Below, piece after piece: positions 20,788 to 31,553 of a DNA stretch of 64,000 nt (position 1 is the stretch's first letter; every line of letters starts with the position of its first letter). Both the position numbers and the translations under genes were made by a program. Under the pieces are notes generated by a model, which saw only the letters and a list, made by a program, of their open reading frames with translations, had not been told where the DNA came from and ran no database searches. The DNA comes from Papaver somniferum. Lineage: Eukaryota; Streptophyta; Magnoliopsida; Ranunculales; Papaveraceae. The DNA lies in contig NC_039359.1 of NCBI RefSeq assembly GCF_003573695.1, forward strand, positions 189,246,813 to 189,310,812, read 5' to 3'.

Positions 20788-21081
20788 GGAGAAGAGGATC
20801 AAAAAAAATATACTGATTAGGGTTTTGAGAATTTGGAAAGATTAGGATGAAAATAGAAAGTTTTTTAGGTTTAAGTTTTTTATATTTTTGAATATACTGA
20901 AAATGGAAAGATTAGTATTTATATGAGATAGTTTTAGGAATTAATTTGGGGGTAAATTAGTATTTTTGAGAAGTTTGGTAGCCCATAGAAATTTGGTGGA
21001 GCGGGAAGGGAAATTTGATAGGCTCCAAATAAGTGGCATAGGCCCCAATTTAGCCATGCTAATAAATATCACATCATGTTT

Positions 21082-21099
21082 TGGTGCCGCTACCGGGGA
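21082..21099 (+). promoter_or_regulatory. Primer binding site, tRNA-Asp type (Athila/Tat-like element)
   Basis: TGGTGCCGCTACCGGGGA differs little from the TGGCGCCGTTGCCGGGGA used by many plant Athila/Tat/Ogre elements. It sits where an LTR end is expected and sets the element's plus orientation. Internal sequence should run rightwards from here. Confidence 0.7.
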
Positions 21100-21271
21100 C
21101 TAAAAGTTGTTATTTTAGTTTCCATTAAATGTGTATATATTGGGATGATTTAAATTTTTATTTGGTTTATTTATTTTGTTTTCCATATTTCATTCTTGGA
21201 ATTTTTCTTTTTTATGTTTTGCAAATTTTATTGGAAGCCAGGAGTGGAAAGAGAGATTTAAGATAAGTATA

Positions 21272-21664
21272 AGAGCTTCTCCAATGGTGATTATGGATCT
21301 TTCATATGTGGCATCACTTTTAAGACATCCTCTAGGTATAAAATCCTAAATATTATGAGAAAATAAATTTTATCTCCAACCCATAAAATATTGTATCATC
21401 CTTTTACTTATTTGTAGGCATGTAATTGGTTAAAATTATTCCTTTCTTGTTTTTAATGATTTTTATTAACAAAAACGTGACTAGGATGGGAAGACATCCT
21501 CTAAGTGAATGTCTAAAACTAAGGTTGACTTAGAGGATGTCTAACTTCTTATTTGCCACATCATCTTCACATTAATGAGTTGGAGATGATTTTTTATAAA
21601 AATTGTTGTGTATCCTATGTGGATGAAAACTTTTTTCTTCACACACATTCCATTGGAGAAGCTC
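21272..21664. mobile_element. MITE with GAGCTTCTCCAATGG termini
   Basis: 393 bp. The termini GAGCTTCTCCAATGG (left) and CCATTGGAGAAGCTC (right) are exact inverted repeats. TAAGTAT directly repeats at 21265-21271 and 21665-21671. An internal inverted pair AAGACATCCTCTA/TAGAGGATGTCT (near 21330, 21490 and 21535) adds structure. The GAGC(A/T)TCTCCAA type of end is common among plant hAT or Mutator-derived MITEs. A TSD of at least 7 bp fits either. Confidence 0.8.
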
Positions 21665-21699
21665 TAAGTATCTTAGATTTTACTTTTATTTCCTTGATT

Positions 21700-23850
21700 T
21701 TCTTTTTTTATTATCTAGATTTTTTATTTTATTTGTAAATAATTAGTTTAAGGTTTTCTTCTATATTTAATTTGATTTTATTAATTTGTTTTTTATTAAA
21801 AAAAAACATGTGCACAACATTTTGCATCGTCCGCTACCGATATTTAGGAAAATATGTGGAATAGTACACTGAACCATATGGAATAGTCAAAAATTCACAA
21901 GCCTTAGCCTTGTACATTTTGACCAGTCTTCGACTATAGATATATATTGCTAAGGTAATCTAAGCCTACCTAACTTAGTTGATCTTACATTTGCACGTTC
22001 ATCGAGAAAAATAATGTTGAGTGACAAGCACGAAAGTACGGCGCATTTTCACCCATAAATACATTAATTGGGACTCATTTTATCACTAATAAACTTGTTT
22101 GTAGGTGTTTTTGCGTAATAAATATTTTTGGAAAATCGGCTCGAAAAGTTGATAAAAGCACCCCAGGAGGACACATGTTATTCAGACTCTCTAAGTTTTG
22201 GATAAGGGGCACCTCAATTACTAAGGGAAACCTCAATTTATAAGGGGCACCTTCTTTACTATTTGCACCCCCAGGGCGGCAACTGTTATTCGCACCCCCA
22301 TCTCTGTTAGGGGGAGGTCATCCCCTACCTTTCAAATTCTGGTTTTTGGCGGGAAAGTGAGTTCTTCAGAAAAACAGACTTTAGGGTTTGTATTTGGAGA
22401 CGATTCAAGGAGACTCAATGGCTGAATTTGTATGGGAATATTTAATTGAGCTTAACAGGCCTGATAATGAGTTTGGAATCGATTAGAATTGGTTGAAGTC
22501 ATGAATTTGAAGAAAACATTGGGTCGGTTTTGCCGCAGAAAGTTCAGTTAGAGAATTGGAGGAGTTTGGGTGCGACTTAATCTTGGTTTTGGACTAGTAA
22601 GGGTCTGTTACAGCTGCACAGGGTTGGTAATTGTCGTGGAATAGAAGGAAGAGGAAGTTCCCATTGATATCTCGTGAAACATGGGAGTTTAGTATATCTC
22701 GGTCTTTTGATTTCAATTGGAAGATACGTAAGAAGATTTTGTTGCAGATTTCCGTGGGATTTGAAAAAAATTTATGTGCTCACTTTGTACACACGTCTTT
22801 CATGTGTTTTGGGGAAGAAAAATTATGTTATTAGAATGTTTGTTTTAAAACAGGGAAGAAAACAAGTCTCTTGATTTATCTGTTGTATTTTTGGAAGTTT
22901 AGTGTATGGACAGATCGATTATTACTCTAACAGGAACGTGTAGAAGAGAAATAACGAGATTTCACAGCAACAGTAGTGCGTGAAAGAGCAAGTAAAGGAG
23001 ATTATTTCCTGTGAAAACCCGAGAATTTATGGCGGAATATTTTGAAGTTAATGCGAAGATTTCCTCACCTGCTGAGTATAAAAAGGTGTAAAGAGATCCA
23101 TAGAGGGTATGGATAGTTAGGGGTGAAGTTATGGTTCATAAAAGAAGTTGCAGACGAGTTCTGCATTTTCAGGGAAAAAGAAGAAGAACGGACTTCCTGA
23201 GTCAGTCGCAAAGGAAGAAGAAGAATATTACGTCCACGGACTGTCACAGAGAACTGTCTTTTATAAACAGTACTCGTTACAATCCGTTTGGCATGCTTAA
23301 TTTGAATTTGTAACAACTCTTGTAACAGTGATTTCTGTGACGCCAATACAGCGTTGCAGATTCATTGTATTACTAGTCTTCCTCAATAAAAATACCATTT
23401 GAGCTATGAATTATATTTTTGAGTGTGTTTTTATCATGAGAAGCTATACCCCTACACTGGGTCGATGGAGGAATCCGAATTTCATACATGGGTGAATTTA
23501 TTTTATTATCTATATGACTTTTGTACTAATTAAAATAGAATTATGATTTGAATTAATTAGTTGTCATTTTATTTGATGGGTCATACTTGATAAAATGTTT
23601 GATGTCCCATGCTTATGATTTATAACTAATGTTTTGATAATCTATCTTGGAAAAAATAAGAGTCCATGTTATTTTATTTACTGAGCGATAAATGTTGAAA
23701 TTAAATAATTGAACCTTATGTTATGAATTTGGTGGAATCCTAGTCCCAGTATCTCTCGCTTTTTCTTTTGCTTTTATTTATTATTTTCATTAAACCTTTA
23801 TATTTAATCTCACAAGTCTTAAGTTCGAATTTATTACTATAACAACTTCA
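21700..23850 (+). other. Degenerate internal/LTR-like sequence, no supported gene
   Basis: This is the presumed interior of the Athila/Tat-like element. At 23060-23460 a run with TATAAAAAGG (23077-23086), AATAAA (23384-23389) and ATGAGAAGCTATACCCCTACACTGGG resembles the leader/LTR region of such elements. Short frames at 22631-22874 and on the minus strand at 23065-23346 show no family features. Confidence 0.4.
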
Positions 23851-23859
23851 AAAATCTTA

Positions 23860-24345
23860 TCATTGAGCTGGTATTATAAGGATCAATATAATAATATCGA
23901 ACTGAATTACCATAGTGTGAATAGTACTTTGGACCATTACCAACCTTCTGAAAGTTATGGTTCATACCATGGTGATCCCAATCACTATTCGTACATTCAC
24001 CAGTCATACAAACAGGTAATGAGCAATACTATAACGATCAAAATGTGAGTTCTCCATATCTGGAATATTTAGAATATTCTCTCTGGAGTTTTATTGAAGC
24101 TACACAAATTAATGAAGCCTTCATCAATTCTTCGTTTGATTCTTTCAATAATAAGCTCAATCAATTAATTGAAACTGGACGAAAGTATTACTTAGAAAGG
24201 AAAGAAAGAATTGCAGCTTTTAAGTGTTGTAGTCATAATGATAAGGAAAAGGTTACTCCAATTGAGCCTTATAACGATAATGATATTTCTAGTTCAAATC
24301 CTAATAATATTGAAGATTATTCACCTATTCAAAAGGAAAAGGATT
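23860..24345 (+). pseudogene. Gag-like fragment of the Athila/Tat-type element
   Basis: Two plus-strand frames (23863-24048 and 24045 onward) encode a Tyr/His/Asn-rich segment (HYQPSESYGSYHGDPNHYSYIHQSY) then a helical segment (NSSFDSFNNKLNQLIETGRKYYLERKER). This arrangement is seen after the leader in some Athila/Tat-type gag genes. The frame is cut at 24346 by an LTR; the last residues of the open frame (RALLGRTRKFVFQV) are LTR sequence, not gag. Confidence 0.4.
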
Positions 24346-26845
24346 TGACTAGAGCATTGCTCGGTCGAACTCGCAAGTTTGTTTTTCAAGTTTAGTTGAT
24401 CAAAACTATATACATGATTTCTATTCTACTTATAGCTATGTCTCGGATTAGGATAGAAGTTTGTAGTTGAGATTTAGACTTCACGACGTTCACCAATTGA
24501 AGAAGAAGATCTACTGAAGAGCTTGGAGGAACTTCTACGACAATAGGTATGCGGAGACTAAAGCTTATCTATCACGTAAAAGTCTATTCAATTCTATCTT
24601 TTAATGAGACTAAGTTGTATAGCTATATAGACTTTGTGTTATATACATTTGAAATTTCGAGCCGATTTTATATCGTTTATATATTTTTCGAAACACAAGT
24701 TTGAAGCTTTCTTATCTTTGGATTCACTTCATCATCTACTTGACAAGTTTAGTTGTAGACAACTCGCTGTTGGAAACTAAATATTAAGTCAAGATGATCA
24801 TGTGAAAATTACCTTGATCATATTACATAATTTGTGAGAGACAATCATTTGATGTTAACTTAGAAAGTTTCATATTGATCTAATAATCATTTAAAAATTA
24901 CTTGAAGATAGTGGTATGTGTAAGATTACCATTGTTGTCTTCTAAGAATGTTAAAAATTCATAAAATAAGAGTTTTAGAACTACTACCAATGTATGGATA
25001 CATCATAATATGCGTACCTAGTATGCGAATAGTGAAGTACTAGTTCAGGTCCGGAACTCTTGTTTGTGAATGGAAAGACTAGGCAAGGTCCAGAACTGTA
25101 GTTTGCGTACACAGTTTGTGAACACAGTTGTTAGGTTCTGAAATCTGTAAGTATGACAACTCGTGCTCATGAACTCAGGTTTGTTTGCGAACTAAATTCC
25201 CTGGAACTTAAATAAATTAAAGTATGCGAACTTGTTTTGCAAACCGTGTCATTATGTTCATGAATTGTCTCTTGTATAAGTACTTTGTACAATTACAAAC
25301 CAAACCGAATATGGTTCAAATTGTTCATGGATATTTAAATGAGATAGTGAACATCTGAAAACTCTCTTAAAGCACATTTAGATTCATTTGATTATCTATC
25401 ATGATTGGTTGATTATCATATTTGATCTAGAAGTGTTAGATCAATATGGTTAAGGTGAAAGTATTCACATGGCTAACTTTGGTTAACTGTTATTGAGCCA
25501 ACTTGTTATACACGTTTAGGTACGGCTCACCCATATCTAAATATAGGTATATTTCATTTGTGTGTATCAAGCTAATACCATTTAACGGTGGAGATTGATT
25601 GCTTATTTTCTAAGCAAACTTAGCTTGAATCTTAAATCAGGAGTTCATCTAACGGTGGATATTAATTGCTTTTTTAAGGGAGAACTCTAGCATTTGGTAA
25701 ACTCTAACATTTGGGAAACCTAATTTGAAAGACTATATAAGGAAGAACTCTAGCATTTGGGAAACCTAATCCCGATACTCTCGTGTGTCCTAGTTGCAAA
25801 ATAGAGTCGGTTCTCCATTAACCTAGGTTTCCAGTTCTTCCGAAAATCATTACTAGGTTTAACGACTTGAAGACTTCATTTGGGATTCGTGAAGCCAGGT
25901 CGAAGTATTTTCTCTGTAGTTGCGTATCATGTTCTTACTTTTTCTATCTTATTGAGTTTAATATTCTCTAAGGTTTTCTCGAGATTTATCTCCGATAAGT
26001 AAGATATAAAAAGTAATCACAACAATTTCTTCGTCCCAGACTCTTGTGATTCTGCAATAACTTATTTTGTTAATCAGTTAGGTTATTGTGAGGTGACTAA
26101 TATTTATAGGATGCTCTTCGGAAGTATAAAACCATATTATTAGTTGAGTTTCCTGTTCACATTGATCTTTACCTTAAGACGGAAAAAACAAATAAATAAA
26201 CTTATCAGTGGGAGACAGATTTGTTTACAAGTCTTCGACTTTGGGTTGTAGCAACTTCTAGGCTGTAAAGGGCGTCAGCTAGTGGAATCAAGTGTGCAGG
26301 GTCTTGAGAGATTCAAGAGGCGTAAGGAATGTGAATGTACCTTAATCGGTGTGAGACTTGGTTAGGGATCAACTACATTCCAGTCCAAAGTCAGCTTGTA
26401 GTAGGCTAGAGTCTGTGGAGTCTTAATACAACATGGTGTTCAAGTCTGTACTAGGTCCCGAGGTTTTTCTGCATTTGTGTTTTCTCGTTAACAAAATTTC
26501 TGGTGTCTGTCGTTTCTGTATTATGTTTTCGTTATATAATTTAAATATCATAGGTTGTGTGTAGTTCAATCATAGTTGATAAATCCGACCCTGTTTTGTT
26601 GGATATGACTTGACAAACACTCAGACACTGGTCTTTGGTACCATCCGAGTTATTATCGTAAAAATCAGGTTCACGGATTTCTATATGTTTAATTTACTGA
26701 TTGGGTAGAGAAAGAGATAAAGCTCTTTAATATATTTCCTGATTGAGATTCAGTAACTTGGTGATCTCAGAATTGTATTGAATTTTAGTCCATACAGATT
26801 TCCGAAAGAAATAGTTTGGTGTGGTTATTGTACCCCCGCGTTTCA
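24346..26845 (+). repeat. 5' LTR of element P
   Basis: 2500 bp, TGACTAGAGCATTGC... to ...CCCGCGTTTCA. It contains the conserved block on the plus strand at about 26450-26515 (CTAGGTCCCG, CTGCATTTG, GTTAACAAAATTTCTGG). U3 subrepeats at about 24995-25270 are built on TATGCGAA, GGTCCGGAACT and TTTGTGAAC. GGATT precedes it; the matching downstream TSD is lost. Confidence 0.8.
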
Positions 26846-26847
26846 AT

Positions 26848-26858
26848 TGGTATCAGAG
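26848..26858 (+). promoter_or_regulatory. Primer binding site of element P (initiator tRNA-Met)
   Basis: TGGTATCAGAG two bases after the LTR end, as in element 1; the next base is A instead of C. Confidence 0.8.
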
Positions 26859-26911
26859 AAGTAAAACACGCTAAGACCTCATAAGTGTGTGTTTGTAGCA
26901 GTCTGACTATA

Positions 26912-27345
26912 TGGAGAAAAGTGTTATCTCTGACAAAATATGGAATCCATCAGAGGGAACGATCCGTATGCCTCAACTCTAGATGAATGTCATGTTCCCA
27001 TGAAACATCCAAATATTGATAAGTGTTATCCTTATTATCTTACTGACGAGTCTGACTCTGAAGTGGAAATGTAAGCAACTAAAGAAAGTGCAGTGATTCT
27101 AAGATAGGTTAGAATTCAGTCCACTGAAGTATATATGCTGAAACACAAAGTCAATATGCTTATTGGTATGGTTAATGATCGCGACTCTCAATTAAGGATT
27201 CTTCGTGAAGAAAATGCCGAATTATGTTTATCAAGAACTTTACTCGAGGTTAAACTCAAGGAGAATGCCTTAAAAATCGAACTACTATTGAGTAAATTCT
27301 CTATTCAATGTAAGGTTTGTTATACCAATTGCCTCTGATAAGACT
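26912..27345 (+). pseudogene. Gag-like ORF remnant of element P
   Basis: Starts MEKSVISDKIWNPSEG at the family start position, then breaks. The better preserved part (27135-27338) reads LKHKVNMLIGMVNDRDSQLRILREEN..., ...KLKENALKIELLLSKFSIQCKVC. This aligns with element B (QLKHKINVLIGITRDR... KLKENALEIEHLLSKLFIQCKGC at 47187-47756). The shared region is a coiled coil ending in a CxxC pair. No pol is visible. Confidence 0.6.
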
Positions 27346-27790
27346 GCGAAGTTAGAAAACGTATTTACTTGTAACCATGTTTCTCTAACAAATTTAGTTT
27401 CAGAAGCAAGAGTGCAAACCCTTCCTGCTTCTATAAATGTGCATTTAACTTCCTATATCAAGAATTATTGTTTCTCGCGGAAGGAAGGAAACTTCTAATG
27501 ATTTTTTTAAGCCTACTATCTCTAATCACTCTTGTGATCATAAAGTATGATCACCATAGTATTATTTCAAAGTTGTGATGCAATTGGGCTTTGATTAATT
27601 TAATAATACAATGACACTGAATAACAATGATTGAGAACATTTTTTTCGTATTGTTATTGCTACGGATCTTCAACAACAATGATGCTGAGTTGAACACATT
27701 CAGAATCGATGGAGAACTTGAAGTAGCAAAAAATTCAAGGAAGTTGAAGAGCCAAGGAAATTAAGCATTTTATTGCTACAGTATTTGTCA

Positions 27791-29136
27791 CAGATTTTTC
27801 TAGTACAAACACAAAAAACATGTGCTCTCTTCCTCATCCCAAAAGTTATGTGCACGAACTTTGATGAGGATGCACATTCTCCATACAACTAGGTTGTTTC
27901 GGAGTAAGCCTTATCGTGCTTACAACGAGTATCAGAAACGTAGTTCATGTTTCTCTTTGGAAATTTTTGCCCAACATATTTTCTCCTAGAAAGTTGACCT
28001 TTCTTAATCGCAATGAGATTTGGATCATGAGGAGGAACTGTACTGATGTGAGAATTTTCAGAGATGGATAAATCTCTCTTATTTATGTTAATGATATTTT
28101 CATAAGATTTTCTCATTCTAAGGATTTCCTTATTATGCACATCAGCTTGATCATCGGAAACAATTATTGGAAATCTTCTTTTGGCAGAAATTATTTCCTT
28201 CCCTTTCTTCTGGAAGCATTCAGTAGGTGAACTACCTTCATGTAAACAGAAATTGTTTCGAAATGAGTGAGGTGGAACCTTTTTCCAGAAGTGATTATCA
28301 ACTCTTTCATATGATTCTTTTTGAGTTGATTTTAACGGGTTGGGGTAAATTATGTCTTTCTACTGAGGAATGATTTTTCAGTTTTTTAAGACAAAAAACT
28401 TTTTTTAATACTTTTGCAACAGTATTTTGAAGAAGTATAAGTTTCATGTCAAGTGACTGAAAGTTGTATTCTTAGAATCTTTCTCACGGAACCGGATCAA
28501 AGTTTCATTTGGACATGATGTAGTTTGATCATCAGTAGTTGTAGAAGATGGTTTTTCATTCTCTTATGACTTGATGTAGTTAATTAGGCAGACTACCATC
28601 ATCATGATTTGTTTCAGACATGATTAAAGAAGTCTTGTTATCAGAATCTGTAAAAATCGAGCAAGGAATTTTGGTTTCCTCATCAGAAGAAATTATAACA
28701 GAACAGGCAGAGTCATAGGATGAGCCTCTTGTTCTTGAGTAACATATTTGCTAAGAGCTTCTACTTTGATCGCGAGATCCATATTCTCTTTGGCTAGAAT
28801 ATGTAGTTGAATGTCTTTTTCTCTGATCTCTTTCTTAAGAAGATTAGATTCTGTATTTAATATTAACATCCTTGTAGATAGAGATCTTATAGGCTTTAAG
28901 AGTTTTACCAAATCTTTCTCAACATCTTCTTTGGCATCATAGTTTGACTCAAATGCACTATTAATCTCCTTAACTCCTGGATTATGAGTTAACGCAGTAG
29001 TAGCATTTTCAACTTTTGAGTATTCATAATCTTGTGCAACGCTAACTGGATCATACATAGATTAAATTCTTATAGGTGGTATCGCACCAAACATAAGTTG
29101 TTAGATCTTTTCGTGTTTGCCTGCTCTGATACCAAT
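27791..29136 (-). pseudogene. Internal region of minus-strand element C' with broken gag-like frames
   Basis: The best piece is the minus frame 29058-28693 (121 codons), starting MYDPVSVAQDY about 65 bases from the PBS. Residues about 35-110 form a coiled coil (DVEKDLVKLLKPIRSLSTRML... LLKKEIREKDIQLHILAKEN). A second minus frame (28140-27889) is Lys/Arg-rich with a lone CKHD. The element stops near 27790-27890 without PPT or 3' LTR. Confidence 0.5.
29123..29134 (-). promoter_or_regulatory. Primer binding site of element C' (initiator tRNA-Met)
   Basis: The minus strand reads TGGTATCAGAGC, two bases from the LTR terminus. Confidence 0.85.
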
Positions 29137-30917
29137 TGAAAAGACGAGGGTACCTAGATACACCACAATCTTTTATTTATCAACCTATAAGTCCTCTACT
29201 GAACGTGATCGTCTATGAACAGAGTCAAGACAATATGACGATTCGGTTCACACTTAATGTGATTGTCTATGGATGCGAGATCAAGACAATACAACAACAA
29301 GATAACTTGTGTGATTTACTATGGATACAAGATCGAGACAATACTACAACAAAGTGTGATACTTGATAATAGGTTCGATAATATCCAAATTCTATATGGC
29401 CACTATCAAGTACTGCGGAGTTAACGTATATGTGTATTTTACTTTATTATAATAAACAATTATAGTGCGGAAATCCAAATAAAAGACACAACAAGATTTT
29501 GTTAACAAGGAAACCGCATATGCAAAAAAAAAAATCGGGACCAAGTACAGTTTTTAGTACTTTCAGAATTAAGCCATTATACAAAATCTAACACCAACTT
29601 CGTATAGTTGAGACCAAGAAGACTACCCCTAGCTACTTAGTTCCCTCAGTATCCCTGCGCCTTCGACTTCTAGAGTCACACACGTGAATAGAAAGTCCTT
29701 AGGATCGTATTCCGAACAGCAAAGGAAGAATCTGTTTGGTAACCACTCTAATCAATTTTGCTAGAAGATATTAATGAGTTGTTTACAAAGGCTCTTGTGT
29801 TTAATCTAATAAACTCCTTTATCTAGTTAGATCAATCTAAATATTGATTATCGAAATAATCAATTTCTAGATTCGCAATCAATCAGTATAGATATCAAAT
29901 AAGGTGATGTCAATCTCACGCAACTAATAAATCAAGTCTATCAAAGATAATCTGATTCTAGTTGGATCCCAGCCGATCAAAGTTTGTGCACACAATTCAC
30001 AAGATACGAAAGCTAATAAGAAATCTTCTTCGTTTTCAAATTTTTTTTATCTTCAAAACCTGCACAACACCACTTAAATCTCTTGTGATAAATCACGCAC
30101 CGAACGAAGTCTGTTAACAATGTATTATCACAAGATGTCTTTAAATATAACAACAGTTTTAAAGATCCCATCGATACTCTAATCTAGTTTGAGTGAATCT
30201 TATATTAGAAGAGAAGATTCTCAAGCATAAACAACTAGGTGAAATCAAATTTTAAACAACTGTTAGTCAATCAAATCAATTGAAAACTAATAATACTGAA
30301 ATTATCTAGTTTCCCACCAATGGTACTCGTAAGAGATTTCACCTAATTAGGATACTTTCCTCTCCGAATAGACGGCTCCACCAAGAACAATAAGAAATGA
30401 AGTTTGCCTAGCTCTTAGGATAGTTTGCTATAAATGCAAACTTAGGTATTTATAAACCAAGGATGTTTGGACACCGAGGAATTTCCAAAACCGAAGATAT
30501 TCTCAAGATATGCAATGAATGGCAAAAATCGGTTTTCCTAATTCCAATAAATGCTTGTCCAATATTTCTGAAATATCTCAATAGAAAATCTCCAATTAGT
30601 AAATGCACAATACTACTTTTATTCTCTAGAGATATGCATTAATTGCTGGTAATTAAAGCATATAAAATCAAAAAACTTAATTAGAAGATTCTTAATTTAT
30701 TTCGGCACAGGATCACCTTGAGTACCAAGGAATATCGTTGAACAATAAATTATAAAGTTTTATATTTCTTTGAATGTCTGTTAACGGTTTATTGTCTGCA
30801 TATTAAACACTTCTTGCCTTCACCTTCATGAAGATTCTCTTTTTCCTGGCACATTGATCGTGATTAATTACGTGGATTTTTAAGTACGTCTCGGGGATTC
30901 CCAACTACCAGTCAACA
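29137..30917 (-). repeat. 5' LTR of element C'
   Basis: Begins TGAAAAGACGAGGGTACC on plus and matches solo LTR C (33690-34130 and 51123-52330) almost throughout to about 30740, then diverges. A plausible outer end is ...CTACCAGTCAACA at 30917, giving a TG...CA LTR of about 1.8 kb, shorter than C. No TSD partner was found. The conserved block is at about 29490-29545. Confidence 0.6.
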
Positions 30918-31023
30918 AATTGGGAAGATTACTCATACATCATTGGAGATTCAGTTTATCAGGAATACAAAAGACAACTTATCAAAGATCAAATGGTTAA
31001 TATATCTTGTGAATGTCATTTTT

Positions 31024-31400
31024 CCTTGGATTCAATCGGTTCATTTAATCTTGTTTTGGGTTAGAATTCGTTTTCTTTTATTCATCGAAATTTTCAATCA
31101 TGTATCTATCATTGTAAACATGTTTTTTGTTACAATTTAGTTTTGATGTATTTGGCATCCATGTAATATTGGTTTGCTACAAATGATATTTGAATTATAT
31201 CGAGAAGAAGAAACTTGGCCCAATTATCAATTTTGTATTTTTTATTTCTCTTGGATTCAATCGGTTCATCCACTCGTAGTTTAAATTGGAATTCCTTCTT
31301 TTTTACTTGTCGGAATTTTCAATCAGATATTGCTACATGCATATGTTGTTCTTACTATAATCTAATTTTTATGTGCTTGACATCTACATAATATTTGGTT
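31024..31400. repeat. 225-bp tandem duplication, second copy interrupted by element D
   Basis: TTGGATTCAATCGGTTCAT starts two copies at 31026 and 31251. The second ends at 31400, where the copia LTR begins. Sequence right of the copia element (56812 on: AGATTACTATAAATGA) aligns with the continuation of copy 1 (GGTTTGCTACAAATGA near 31171). D therefore inserted into copy 2. Confidence 0.7.
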
Positions 31401-31544
31401 TGTTGTAGTGGAATCAAAGCAAAACACAAAGATGCAGAGAGTTTCTTATTCATCACAGTAGTAGAGTTACATGGATACAAATATCCTACATATATATTAA
31501 AAGGTAAACCCTAGGTATCCAGTTGGGATGTAGGCCCTACAACA
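31401..31544 (-). repeat. 3' LTR of copia element D
   Basis: 144 bp starting TGTTGTAGTGGAATCAAAGC and ending GGCCCTACAACA; partner at 56654-56811. Confidence 0.85.
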
Positions 31545-31553
31545 CTCCCCATT

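Larger units (their letters stand above)
18131..21058 (-). mobile_element. TIR DNA transposon with 8-bp TSD, Myb/SANT-like exons and palindrome array
   Basis: 2928 bp. The first ~39 bases (18131-18169) and the complement of the last ~39 (21020-21058) match at nearly every position, sharing GGCTAAATTGGGGCCTATG and CCACTTATTTGG. The flanks are CTAATAAA at 18123-18130 and 21059-21066. An 8-bp duplication fits hAT or some Mutator-like elements and excludes typical PIF/Harbinger (TWA), although one internal gene resembles Harbinger ORF1-type Myb/SANT proteins. Two broken minus-strand coding segments and about eight AATCGG...CCGATT palindromes fill it. No DDE or hAT transposase is visible, so it is probably non-autonomous. 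It is inserted near the 3' end of an Athila-like LTR. Confidence 0.8.
24346..27790 (+). mobile_element. Truncated plus-strand long-LTR retrotransposon (element P)
   Basis: Same superfamily as elements 1 and B but on the plus strand: 5' LTR 24346-26845, PBS 26848-26858, decayed ORF 26912-27338. A segment at 27540-27780 matches the complement of the region just inside the 3' LTR of element B (41040-41280), so most of the internal region is deleted. It ends near 27790 without a 3' LTR, abutting sequence of opposite orientation. Confidence 0.7.

Noticed and set aside
23065..23346. Overlapping plus and minus frames near 23.1-23.3 kb
   Set aside because: No family features; context is a decayed LTR/leader region.
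24346..24395. C-terminal RALLGRTRKFVFQV of the 24045-24395 frame as part of gag
   Set aside because: These codons are the first bases of element P's LTR; the gag fragment ends at the insertion point.
31401..31544. Reading the short LTR pair of D as a TIR transposon because of TGTTGTAG/CTACAACA ends
   Set aside because: The two copies are in direct orientation with PBS and PPT at the right places and copia integrase/RT between, so they are LTRs.
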